Below are positions 12,151-24,333 of a stretch of 64,000 nt of DNA, in pieces. Each line of letters begins with the position of its first letter. Positions within the stretch are counted from its first letter, which is position 1. The position numbers and the translations under genes are program-made. The notes beneath the pieces were generated by a model. The model was not told the origin of the DNA, did no database searches, and saw nothing but the letters and a program-made list of their open reading frames with translations. This DNA is from Talinum fruticosum (taxonomy: Eukaryota; Streptophyta; Magnoliopsida; Caryophyllales; Talinaceae), in contig JAITYX010000032.1 in NCBI GenBank assembly GCA_021018815.1, forward strand, positions 744,001 through 808,000, read 5' to 3'.

Positions 12151-13619
12151 AACACACACAATTCATCATTTTAGATATTAATTATAATAAAAAAATACTA
12201 AAAATGATAGATAAATCAAAACCTATAAAAACAATAACTTTCAATAAATATATATGGTGATTTTTACTTTATATAGAAATAACAATAATAATATAGAGAA
12301 CCCAATCAGCACCCAAAATATATATTGCATAAGAAAATTATATATATGGGCCAAAATATATGATTATTATGTTTATTTATATATGGTGTGCATAATAATT
12401 ATTGGTGTACATCATTATCGTATTCGACATGCATTAATTATATATTTTTAAACCTGCATTAATGGGCCTAAAAAACCATTCCGTACAGTCTCCAGCAATA
12501 AATAACATATGAAAAATCATGAGACAAAAATTGTAGGCCACGACCTAGAGGAGGAGTATCCATATCACAATTTTTATTAAATAAATAATGCCCTTCAATT
12601 TCATTGCTCTTGAGCAAATTTTGCCTATCTTTTTTTTTTTTTTTGTGTTTGTTGTGTGGTAAAACAATCTTCCACCTCCATGACATGACAAACTAACAAT
12701 ATATATTTCTAATAAATTATTTAGGCAAAAGCAAAACTTGCCCATCATGCAAAATTTGTCCTAATTCAAATAAGACTATGACAAATCTATTATTGATGGG
12801 CTCCAAGCAGTTCAATTTGTTTTCTCAAAAAACATAAATAAAGATTCTTGATTGAAAGGCTATAAAACGAAACCATCACCATCGAACTGATGTTTTTTTG
12901 TTTGAACATATATTGTTTTATATTTAATATTCTTATAGAATAATAACCCCAATTTCTGTACGCCTTCTTTGTTCTCCGCCAATATTCTCATATATATATA
13001 TATATATTCATGTTTTTTGTGTAAATCCTTAAAAATGATACCGTCAATTATAAGGACGGATTGTGAAATGGTGGATGTGACCTATACTCACTACCCCTAA
13101 ATTTGTTCTTTACGTGTGGAGATGAGATTCTTACAAGTTATCCACATTTGATTAACACTTACTACAAAGCCTTCCAAAATCAGAGAGAATACCCGCTTAT
13201 GTTTAAGTGTGTTAAGGTCAACCAATGAGACATTGACTTAATGATCAAAGCTGAGATTATGAGTGTATTAAATTTTAAATTTAATATCCACAACCTCGTT
13301 ATATTATAATTACCTTTGTGGCGCCTATGAAAAAAAGACAAAGATTTTGAGGTCAGAATGCAAATTATTTAGTTTTTTAATAGAGAATATAAATGGCGGA
13401 CCAATTGCCCAGTGACCTGTGAGGGGGATGGAACAATCTGAAAACACACGTCTTTATTTGTGGAAGAAAGTAGTCGTTACTCGAAAACATTTGCAAGGAC
13501 TGCAAAAGAAGGTCGAAACCACGAGTTACACGATGTATGTAAGATTTTTAAAAGGCTATGTTTTTAACTGACAATGTCCAGAACCTATCCAGGTGAAAAA
13601 AAAAAAAAAAAGGCTACCT
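12151..13619. other. AT-rich intergenic DNA with a TA microsatellite
   Basis: No gene recognised. A short (TA)n tract lies at about 12990-13007 and a poly-A tract near 13598-13611. Confidence 0.5.
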
Positions 13620-13860
13620 ATAAAAGTTTATACAATAGTATAATCACTGATGGCTAATAAACATATAACTGCTAATAGTTGGTGAACGCTGATAAATACT
13701 AATCAGTAATCACAACTGTTAGTAACCATTAATAACTACTAACCGTAACTGTTGGCAACATTGATAAACGCTAACTATAATTGTTGATAAATATTAGTAA
13801 CCATTAACTGCTAATTATGATTATTAAGCTTTAACCACTACCTATAAATATTGAAATAAA
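13620..13860 (+). repeat. Degenerate internal repeat of AACTGTTAGTAACC type
   Basis: Successive variants of ACTGCTAATAGTTGG, AACTGTTAGTAACCATTAA and AACTGTTGGCAACATTGA recur every 30-60 bases. The same style of sequence occurs inside the inverted-repeat element at 22379-22720 and at 17455-17690, so this is likely the body of a related decayed hAT-like element. Confidence 0.45.
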
Positions 13861-15130
13861 CATGTAAAATAATTTTATTTGTGCCTCATTACACATTTAG
13901 AAAATCCCAAATCAACATGAATAATGGAGCAAACCAAACAAACCAGCTAAGAAAACAATACATAATTTTTGTTTGAATCCACGATTGCCTATTCTAAAAT
14001 CGGCAAACTTTATACTTACTCCGGTTCACAATAACACATCACTTTACTAACTTTTCTCGTTTGAAAAGATCTATTACTTTACATATACTCCCGTTCACAT
14101 TAACAGGTACCACACGATATCTAACTTTTTTCAATCGTTGATATCCGACATCAAACGGAAAATAAAAGTCTAGAATTAGGTTAGTGAAAACCCGAAAGCA
14201 ACCATACAATCGCACCCGATATGTAACTATTTACTAGTCCCTCATGTTTTACTATTTTATTGTAAAATACTTCTATCCTTTGAATCTATGAAACTCTCCT
14301 TTTTCCACCTGTCCCCACGTCCTCAAAATAAAATTGATTTACTATTTTATTGTAAAATAAGTTCATAAGAATTATTACGGTATATGCTATTTTCTTTTTA
14401 GCTTATTATTACAACCATATATTTTTTATACAACTCTTTACAAATATTTAAAAACTTTTACAACTAACGTTCCAATTATCTTACAGTTCATAATTTATGA
14501 CCTTACAACTAAGAAAACCAAGGAGATTTTTTCGTTGGACCTTTATTTATTATAGTTTAAATTCTTAATTGTGTCGATTCATTGACATGTGTTGACTATC
14601 TCAAGCTGACAATCTTATGTTGACTAATATTATTAATGTTTTCGATGAAACACAAAATTAGAAGGACTGATCCTGTTCTTTTTACCTTTAATTTATAATT
14701 TTACAATTTTTTACGACTAATCTTATAATTATTTTATAATTACTTTTTAATTTTTTATAATTTTATAATTTATAATTTATATCCTTATAACTTATTACAG
14801 ATAAAAAGGTCAGGGATATGCCAACATTTGGGTTTGTAATCCTTTGCACATGCATATGGGCTGGCTAGACTTAAAAGAAAAAAACATCTAAATTCTCCTT
14901 TTAATTTTTATATCACATATTCTTAATGATGTTATATCAATTGATTGTTTTTTGAGAATATTTGATTAATCAATATTTTTTGTAAATATTATATTATTTT
15001 ATTTTATTGATATTGTGACTTATATATTTTGTAATCCTTTAAATATAATCTCCTGATTATCAAAATTGGCATGTGAATTTGAATTATATTTTGAACAAGA
15101 AATGTTTTTATTATACACGGTAAAATATGT
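13861..15130. other. AT-rich intergenic DNA with TTACAACT-rich patches
   Basis: No gene. Repeated TTACAACT and TTATAATT words occur at about 14410-14530 and 14690-14800. Two similar ACTCC-GTTCACA words sit about 67 bp apart near 14019 and 14086. Confidence 0.45.
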
Positions 15131-15389
15131 TATTTCCTCTATTTTAAAATATTTGTTATTTTAAGGTTATGAGGGATTGTTAAAAAATACAAAATTTATG
15201 ATAAAATTTGAGTTAAAAGATCAAGTTACCTGCAGATTTCATTAGAAATAAAAAATAATAAAAAAGGAAATAAATAAGGACAAAATTGGTAAATCACTCA
15301 TTAATTTATCATTAAAATTGTAGAATGATAGATATTCTAAAATGAAAAAGTTAATTAAAGTGACATATATTATAAAATATAGAAGATAT
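15131..15389 (+). mobile_element. MITE, family A copy 1 (Stowaway/mariner-like ends)
   Basis: About 260 bp. It starts with TTTCCTCTATTTTAAAATATTTG and ends with the near-complement AAAGTGACATATATTATAAAATATAGAAG. Internal landmarks are TTGAGTTAAAAGATCAAGTTAC, a purine-rich AAAAAGGAAATAAATA and AAAATTGGTAA. Three further copies lie in this window. It is too small to encode a transposase. Confidence 0.65.
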
Positions 15390-17449
15390 GTTGTTGTTAG
15401 AGATATTATATTTGCATATTTTCATGATACACGTGAAAGGTCAGCTTCAAAAGCCTCAAATAAGAGCATTTTTGTGTAAGAATTTAAAGTTAATCTCAAC
15501 AATCCCTATATTGAATTATTAAATAAGCTAAATAGAATTCTATATAATATCTACATTTTACGATCAAATGGCATTTATGTAATATCCAAAATATACACAT
15601 TCAAACTTTCATAGATTATAATTGTCTATCAAACTTGTCGAAGCAGTGAATGGTCACTCACACCTACCTTCCTCCCTCTTACCAGAATCAATTTAGGGTG
15701 GGGTGAGGGGAGGGGAGAGGACAATTTCCTCTTTATTGAAGGGATTGTGTGAGGCTGGGTTATTGCTCTGAACTTTCAACACCGTCCTTTCTTCGGTTCA
15801 TATTAACCTTCTAAACTTCCCTCAGATAGGAGAACCAATAAGTGGACTGACTTTAAAAAAAAAAAAAAAACAATACTCAACTAAGTGTTAGAGAAGATGC
15901 TTATGTAACTAAATGACAAGATCTAACTCTATGATGAAACTTGACGTGATTGGCTTATGCCTCCTTTTTGTGAAATTAACATAATTATTTATTTATTTAT
16001 TTTCCAAAGTGGTGGAATGCCATTGCCAATATACCACCATAAATTTTATAATTAGCGGTGTTGCATAATCCGAACAAATGAGAATAAAGCTGATGGATTC
16101 CCCTGCGATCTGCGCATATAACGACATTTTTTAAATTTAATTTTTTTTAATGATGGTCCGTTGTTGCATAAAGTAATTAATTATTTATACAGTCGTAATT
16201 TAAATAAAAGTTTAATGAAGACGATAATGAAAGGAGATGGATTAATTAAGTTAATCTAATTAATTAAGCTTGACCACACCAATCCCTGTCAGTGGCAACA
16301 GACAGTGCACTTCTTTTGACAAATATTTGCTACCAACTCAACCCATAATTATTATCATACAACTCTCTACAGTCAAGGGCTGTTGGCTAAACCAAATCGA
16401 AGTGACTAACATTTATTTTTATTTGGATCTGTTAGAAACAAAAATTAAAAAAAAAACAATAATAATTTTCATTGTTAGTCTCGGTTTTACGGGTCTGCAG
16501 AACGTAGGCAATCTTATCTATGATAATATTTCTGTCGAGAAGTTAATTTTAAAAAAGTATTTCAAACATGTTAGAAATTAAGCCAAACTATAAATATTAA
16601 GTAATATTAAATACGCGTGGATTTTTAATGTATAATTAGAATTTTGATTTTGATAGTGAAGACTGTATTTCTTTTAGTCGAATTTGAATTGTAGATGTTG
16701 ACTCAATAATGTTCAGTAAAAATTGTCACTTTGCTTCTTGCAATTGAGAAAAAAAAAAACAAAAGAAACCTCGTATTCTATTGACTAATTTGTTTTTTTT
16801 TTTTTTTTTTTGCATTGAATCCCCTAGTTTTTGGTCAGAGGAGGGGGCTAAATAGTAAATTGTTAATACATGAACTAAAAAGATGGCCAAACAAAATTGT
16901 TTTTGTATTTCAGTCACATTTTGACGTTTATTAGCTCTCTCGTTCAGTGCAGGTCTTTGTTTTCCAATTTATTTAGCTTGTGCAACCAAAAAATTGATTA
17001 AATGCTTTTCTTAAATATTTTTTACTCATTTTTAGCTATTTATAGATTTTTGGGTAAGATTGTCTTATACAAAAGATAGAATAACATAGATTTTTTTTTT
17101 TTTTTTTTTAGTTTTCTGAGCATGTGTTTACTATGCTCTATAGGTACTATTTATTTGTAAAAGGTAGAACTCTTCCATCACAAATTTCATCTATTTAAGA
17201 GATCGAAACCGGATGAAGATCATACTGAAGAGGAATAAGTGTCAAAAATAGCCACTTTAACCTACTTGTGTTGATGGATAGAATCTTTAATATTTGAGTC
17301 AACTTCGTGTTGGTCTTAAAATAAATTAGATTTACTAAAAAAATTAAGGATAACATGTTTGCGCATTATTAAATGGTCAATTTGTGATAACTTTAGGTCA
17401 AAGTCGGTTCAATTTTAATTAGTTTCATATATTTTTCAATGATTTTTAG
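15390..17449. other. AT-rich intergenic DNA, no gene seen
   Basis: Open frames here are short and have repeat-like composition. Poly-A, poly-T and short ATTT runs are the only structured elements noted, for example near 15855, 15991 and 16795. Confidence 0.5.
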
Positions 17450-17454
17450 GGCCT

Positions 17455-17690
17455 GTTTTCATTTCAACAATTAAAAACAAGTTGTTATAGTACACTTTAA
17501 CAACTCTTAACGCTATAGTCACGTGGTTATATAGCATTAAGAGTTGTTATGAACTGTTAAAGTTAGCAACTACTACTATTAATAATAATAATAATTAATG
17601 GTTATAACTAGCTGTTACAGCGCTTATAGCGATTAAGAGTAATGAAAAGCGGTGAAGAACTCTTAATATTATAAACGTTAAACGTACTCT
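17455..17690. repeat. Possible decayed hAT-like element
   Basis: Begins GGGCCTGTTTTCATTT and contains several inverted words, such as AACTCTTAACGCTATAG and its partner TATAGCATTAAGAGTTGT, that could fold into a hairpin. No clean terminal pair or target duplication was found. Confidence 0.35.
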
Positions 17691-18224
17691 AAATTAGATT
17701 TAAATTATATAGTGTGAGAATAGCCTTTCTAACTCTTAGTTTGTAGTAATTCCCACATTTATTTCACAATTGGAGTAGTTGTATTTCATTATTGCTCATG
17801 AAAATTAGATTTTATTTTTATTTTTTGGGCAGAGCTCAAGAAAGTTGGATTTTTAACCATCGTCCACATTTCATATACTATAAGTTAGGTACGTGGAATT
17901 AATCAGATTAGACTCGGCAAGTGGTGGGCTCATCATCATTGCCTTTATTTCTATTTCCTTTATGGAAAATAATAAATTAATATCCTCGTATTTATTAATT
18001 CACCCAAATCGGTTTCGACTTAAAAAAAAATCAAAAAATAGTCTTTTGTGTTTTGCTTGAAATGTATTATTAAATGCTATCAAACAAAAATAAATATTTC
18101 ATTGTAAATGTTTGTATTTCTCTTGATAGTCTCACTTAAGCTGAAATTATTTTTCCTCAAAAAAAAAACCAAAAATATTTTTGGTTGAATTGAAAGGAAA
18201 AGTTGACTTTTCATATGAAACTAA

Positions 18225-18489
18225 TACTCCTTTTTCTTACCATATTTGTCATTTTAATTAAATTTTTCGTTTCACAATATACGTAAATATACAATTCCAA
18301 TGACATATTAATGATTACTTTATAATTTTATTTTTATTAATTATTTTTTCTCCTTTTTTCATCAACATTCTTCTTTTCTAGTAAAATATTGGGTAACTTC
18401 GTCTTTTAACTCAAATTTTACCATGAATTTTATGTTTCTTTAGAATTCATTTACTGCAAAACGATAAATATTTTAAAATAGAGGGAGTA
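18225..18489 (-). mobile_element. MITE, family A copy 2
   Basis: Same element as 15131-15389 in the opposite orientation. It starts TACTCCTTTTTCTTACCATATTTGTC and ends AAATATTTTAAAATAGAGGGAGTA. This is the best-kept right end, GAGGGAGTA, typical of TA-inserting Stowaway-type MITEs. Confidence 0.7.
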
Positions 18490-19554
18490 TTTAAGCAGCC
18501 AGTGCGATATCATATACGATGATTTTTGGTTGTTGAAATAAGGTATAAAAATAGTTAATTGAAGTGTTTTAATAAAATCAATTGGTCTAAGCAATCTTTT
18601 TTTTTTTTAAAACATATAGATATGATAAAAAAATCTTTTTGTTTTACTTGTTTGATGCAATTATATATCATGTATTAAAGTATGTATTTGTTTGAGAAAA
18701 ATGTTAAAAATTATCAAAACATATAGCTAATGAAAATCTGTATACCAAGCTAACAATGTTATTTGAAAAACACTTGCCTTAGCTAAAAATTATATGACTA
18801 TTAAATAAATTAAAAAAATAAAATGATATAATTGAATAATAGAAGTTTTATAACTTTTTATCCATAAAATATCATAACTATAAAATTAAATGTGTAATAC
18901 ATTTTTTCAGGCATGATTCACTCGATTAGATTTTCATTCATACTTGTTGACATAATATCCGATGGATATTAAACCATCATAATTGATAATTAGTTAAATT
19001 TTTATGATTTTGAAGCATATAACATTTTAATTTAGATTACGGTAGGACACTTAAGAGATATCTTATTATAAGACATTTATCACACCTTTACAATAAAATA
19101 AAAGTTTGATAATATATGTCTATCTCTTGTTTTAACTTAAATTAATATTTTATATGATTCAAAATAATAAAATTTTTAATAATTATATTTAATTATCAAC
19201 CATAAAATTTTAATATCCAACCGTACGTCAACGGAAACAAAATGATATATTAATTGATTTAACCCTATTTATAAAGACTTATCATAGCATGATTTTAGAA
19301 TCCGAAAAAATTATAAGTAAAAAATAATATTATACTAATTATAAGACGAAACATTATTGCAAACTTCACTCATATTATTTTTTAATTTAATATATAATAT
19401 TATAATTTTTAAGTAAGAAAAATCATTAACATATGTCTTATAACAACAGGCATATATTATTTTGTAAAATAAATTAAGAATTTAAAAGGTTGGAAACTTA
19501 TAAAAGGAAAATCCTTTCAATGATTCTATTCCATATATCTGCATATATTCTAAT
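18490..19554. other. AT-rich intergenic DNA upstream of the MATE gene
   Basis: No gene seen. Extremely A/T-rich up to about 19480, then shifting to a pyrimidine-rich leader with CACCTCCACCCCCACCC near 19567. Confidence 0.45.
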
Positions 19555-19563
19555 TTTATATAC
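19555..19563 (+). promoter_or_regulatory. TATA box of the MATE gene
   Basis: TTTTATATA 116-124 bp upstream of the start codon at 19679, followed by a pyrimidine-rich leader and a GAGAGACA repeat tract directly before the ATG. Inferred from position. Confidence 0.5.
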
Positions 19564-19678
19564 CCCTCCACCTCCACCCCCACCCATCCTTCTCCCCCAC
19601 TCATACTCCCACCAACACATTCCCCACACTTCAGCTTAACAGCAAGGGAGAGAGACAGAGAGACAGAGAGACAGAAAG

Positions 19679-22600
19679 ATGAACTCAGACGAGACGGCGG
19701 AGCAGTTGCTAGCACCGCCGCAGCTGACAAAGTCGTGGGTGGCGGAGGAGGTGAGCTCAGCTCTGGAAGAGACGCTGACTAACGAAGAGCTACCCAAGGG
19801 GAGGCGGCTGTGGCGAGCCACCCTGCTCGAGCTAAGTTACTTGGTGCCACTGGCGGGGCCGGCCATCGTAGTGTACTTGCTCAACAACGTGACGTCCATG
19901 TCCACCCAAATCTTCTGTGGCCACCTCGGTAACCTCGAGCTCGCCGCCGCTTCCCTCGGCAACAACGGCGTCCAGCTCTTGGCCTATGGCCTCATGGTAT
20001 GTTCATTTTCATTATTACTCGTTCCTTATCTATTATTATTTATATTCGATAATAATTATATTTTAATAAATGTCATTTAATTTAACCGACATAATTATAA
20101 GCTTCAACATAGATCATGAAGTACTTTTATTTAAGTCTTATATGTATAAACCTTGTACCAATCATATTTTCTAATTTCTATGGAGGTCAATTGATTCGAT
20201 GATACAATCATTTTCGATATCAGTAAGAACTTTAAAATACTTCATTTAAATCAGATTTATGAAGCTTTTTTGACAAAAAAGATTATAAATTAGTTAAGTA
20301 AACTTGAAACTATGAAATTTAACATAACGTATTTAAAATTATTAGTGGAGTGTTGTTAAGATTACACATAAGGCGTTGATGAAGGTGGTAGTGTCTCAAG
20401 TAAACATAAGTTCGAATCCTGGTAAACGCACTTATTAAAAGAACCTTTATCTTAGATTCTCACAACACAAAAGAGATTATACCCTAATTAAAAAGAAAAA
20501 ACTATTTAAAATTATAAAAATAATAAATATTACAAAATGCCAATTATTTTTAGATTATTCGTGTTATTAAAAAAATAGTCTTTGAAAGGTCTAACTCTAG
20601 CCTCACGAGCTAATAAGCCGTTCTCCATCAAAGAGGCTGTTGCGGGCAGCAAAAGTGGTGGCCCAGTGGGGACTGGAGGTTGAGTTTTCTCTAGGTTCGA
20701 TCCGGTCTTATCTACGTTGGTCATTGATCAGGTCTTGTTACCAGATGAAATAATAAATACCTATAAAATTGATAAATTTTTCAGATATTCATTGTACTTA
20801 TTTACTTTTATAATTACAAAAACTCTTTTTATTTTCACTTCCAATAGTTGTAATTTGTTAAGGTTTATTAAATTTCTTGTTTCCATTTTATACATAATAT
20901 TTAATCTACAACATTTAATTGAATTTGTTTTCTTTAAGTAATTTGTGGAATATAATATAATTTAATTTGAATTAATGTATTTAAACATACGCTCACACTT
21001 AAATGTATCCATGAAAAGACAGAAAATGACTAATTTATTGTAAAACTGAAGTTGGTGACCAAAAAAATTGAAATGGGCTCATGGTCATGGGCCGATCCAC
21101 GTTACAGCAAGGGAATGCAGCCGACACCGCAACTTCTTATGGAAAAAATTACAAGGAAAAAATTATGGAAAAAAAATTATACGATAAAAATTTTGGGTAA
21201 ATTTATAGGGTAAAAATATTAATATATGTTTATGCTTTCTCCACACACACAAAGAAAAAAGAGGAGGGAATATTAAAGTAAAAATATTACAATATGTTTG
21301 TGCTTTGTAAAAAAAAAACCACTTTTCATCAAAACATGGCTCTTAAAATAATCCACAAGAACATTTCTTCCGTAAAACATTAAGGCTCTATTTGATTCTA
21401 AGAAAATTAGAAGGAAAGAAAAAAATGTGGAAAATGAATTTCTTTCCATTGTTTGAATTGAAGAAAAAAGGAGAGAAAAAAGTTTGATGGAAAAACTCAT
21501 GGAAAATCTTATCAATTTGGTCAATGATATTTTCCTTTCAAAATTGAGAGAAAAATGGAAGAAAAAATTCACAAAGAGAGAGAAATAGATAAAAAGAGAG
21601 AATTCTATTAAAAAGATCATTAAGAATTCTCTCTCATCTCAATTATTCAATGTTACTCTCTCCTCTCCATGACAATGTAGTGATAGGTAAGAAGTTAGAA
21701 AATTATTATACTTTTTGTCCCTCTATTTTTCCTTGAACCAAACACAAGAAAAAAATTAATTTTCCCTGAACTTTTTTTCCTCATTACTTTTTTCCATTTA
21801 AATTTTCTTTCCAACTTATTTTCTTCAAATCAAATAGAGCCTAAGAGATTTTCCTACTTTCAAGTCTTTTCTCCAACTTTTTTCCCTTTTTTAATATTTG
21901 ATTTTTTATTTTACTCGTTTTAAAGATATGAAGTACCAAATTACTGTTGGCTCATATATAGAGTAAGATTTTTGGCACAAGAGCTTTCCAGTTGCCATCA
22001 CATATTCTTTTTTAGATTGATATTCGTTATGATTGTGTTCGGCAACAGTGATCGAATAAAATTTAGCATTTCAACAAAGTCGATCAAAACGTATAAGTCA
22101 AATATAAACGTTCAGTATGCTTGTGTTTAGAATAGCATTGATTCATGTAGCCTTTAGTGTTTTTATTAGCATTTTTAAAAGCTAATAAAATTGGCTTTTG
22201 ACTTTCAAAAGTAGTATTTTATAATTTTTTTGTTACAGAATATGCTTTATAAATTTTATTTTAAAAATATTATTCATATCCCTTTATATATATCAATTTG
22301 CATTAAAGAATATGCTAATTCAACAAGTACGTTTATTGAGCAAATTTTCTTTAACCGTTTATCTAAACAACTATGGGCGTGTTCGGTAAAATTAGTTGTT
22401 TCAGTAGTGATTAGCTGTTTTAATAGTTGTTAGTTGTTTTATTAGCGATTAACTGTTACTAACTAGTGGTTGGTGGTTAGATGTTCAACTAGTGATTTGA
22501 GATAAGTGTGTTCAGTAATAGTAGTCTGTTTAAGTAGCAGATTTGTATAAAATAACTTAAAAAGATATAATTGATAAAAGATTTTAGAAAATAAAAAGGA

Positions 22601-24297
22601 GAATTTTTTAAATTATGTGCAAACACTAGGTAGTGTTTTTGAAAACGTTACTTTAAGCAGCTTTTCAAAAACACTACCTAAAACTCTACTCACTATGTCA
22701 AACACTATTTTACCGAACACTTACTATATATGATGATTAAATTAAAATTATTTACTACTTAAACAACCATTTATAATATATCTAAACACTTATTTACTAT
22801 TCAAATAGTTTATTTTGTTGGACATCTACAAAATTATTAACTGCATAGTTAATTAAATTTAAGATAAAACTTTTAAATATGTTGGTTACTTATGAGTTTT
22901 GGCTTTTTTTTAGCTCTAGCCAATGTTCATTAGATAAACAAAAAGAAACTGAATTGAATATTGAAAGACTGTAAAAACTCTAAATTATATAAAATCACAT
23001 GCTATTTGCAATTTTCCTTAGTTGTAAAATTGTATATACGATGAATCTTTTGTCAATAGGATCAATCACTTGATTTATTAGAGTGTCTTTTATATCTGTG
23101 TAAATTACCGATAAATTACCTCGCTATTTAAAATATCTTTTATATCGGTATACGTTGCCGATGAATTACCCTACCCAAGTAGTAATTAATTACCGATACC
23201 AATAATTGAGTGATTTTAGGGAATTATATTAATTTAGGCTAAATTTCAAACAAAGGGCCCCAATAATTGCTCTTTATAGTTTCGCATTAATATGAGATGC
23301 ATTTCTGATACGTATGATTCACCAACAGTAGAAATGATCATTTATTGGTGAAGTAGAGTACATATATGATTGAATCAAATAAATAAAAGTCCAAATAAAA
23401 TAAAAAATCAATTTTCATATAATTTTTATGATGTTGGAGTGTCTTTTTGGCTATTAATAATCTGAAAAAAATAATATTTGTGCATAATTGAATCATTTTT
23501 CATGCAGCTCGGTATGGGAAGCGCAGTGGAGACGTTATGTGGGCAGGCATACGGTGCCCACAAGTACGAGATGCTGGGGATCTACCTCCAACGGTCCACG
23601 ATCCTCCTAGTGGCCACCGGAATCCCCCTAACGCTCATCTATGTATTCTCCAAGGACATCCTCATTCTCCTCGGCGAGTCCAAGGAGATAGCCTCAGCCG
23701 CGGCCCTATTCATCTACGGGCTGATCCCTCAGATCTTTGCGTACGCGTGTAACTTCCCTATACAGAAGTTTCTGCAGGCCCAGAGCGTGGTGTTCCCGAG
23801 CGCCTACATCTCGGCGGCTACCCTCTTGGGCCACGTCGTGCTGTCGTGGTTGGCGATCTACAAGCTTGGCCTGGGCCTGCTTGGGGGTCCTTGGTGCTGA
23901 GCTTCTCTTGGTGGGTTATAGTCATAGGCCAGTTTGTGTACATTGTGATGAGTGAGAGGTTCCAGTACACTTGGACTGGGTTTAGTTGCGCTGCATTTAA
24001 TGGGCTTTGGGATTTTCTGAAATTGTCCACTGCCTCAGCTGTGATGCTGTGTTTGGAGACTTGGTATTACCAGATTTTGGTTTTGATTGCTGGATTGCTT
24101 GAAAATCCTGAGATTGCATTGGATGCTCTTTCTGTTAGGCAAGTGGGTGGCTTCATAATTGTGCAAAATGCAAATTTGGGAGAGTCTTGATGGTTCTGAC
24201 ATTGTGTTGTTTTTGTATTTTGCAGCACCACAATCTCAGGGTGGGTGTTCATGATCTCTGTGGGATTCAATGCAGCTGCAAGGTTAGTCGGCTAGAA

Positions 24298-24333
<36 letters not shown>

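Noticed and set aside
20380..20440. tRNA-derived SINE, from an AAGTTCGAATCCTGG B-box-like word
   Set aside because: No convincing A-box at the right spacing, no poly-A tail and no target duplication seen. Not called.
21273..21620. 115-codon minus-strand frame, Phe/Ser/Leu-rich
   Set aside because: Lies inside the inverted-repeat MITE at 21384-21841 and reflects its A-rich/T-rich composition.
23478..23900. Short 140-residue MATE protein ending LLGGPWC
   Set aside because: The stop follows directly from the one-base shortage at 23883-23887; the remaining exons are intact and in phase.
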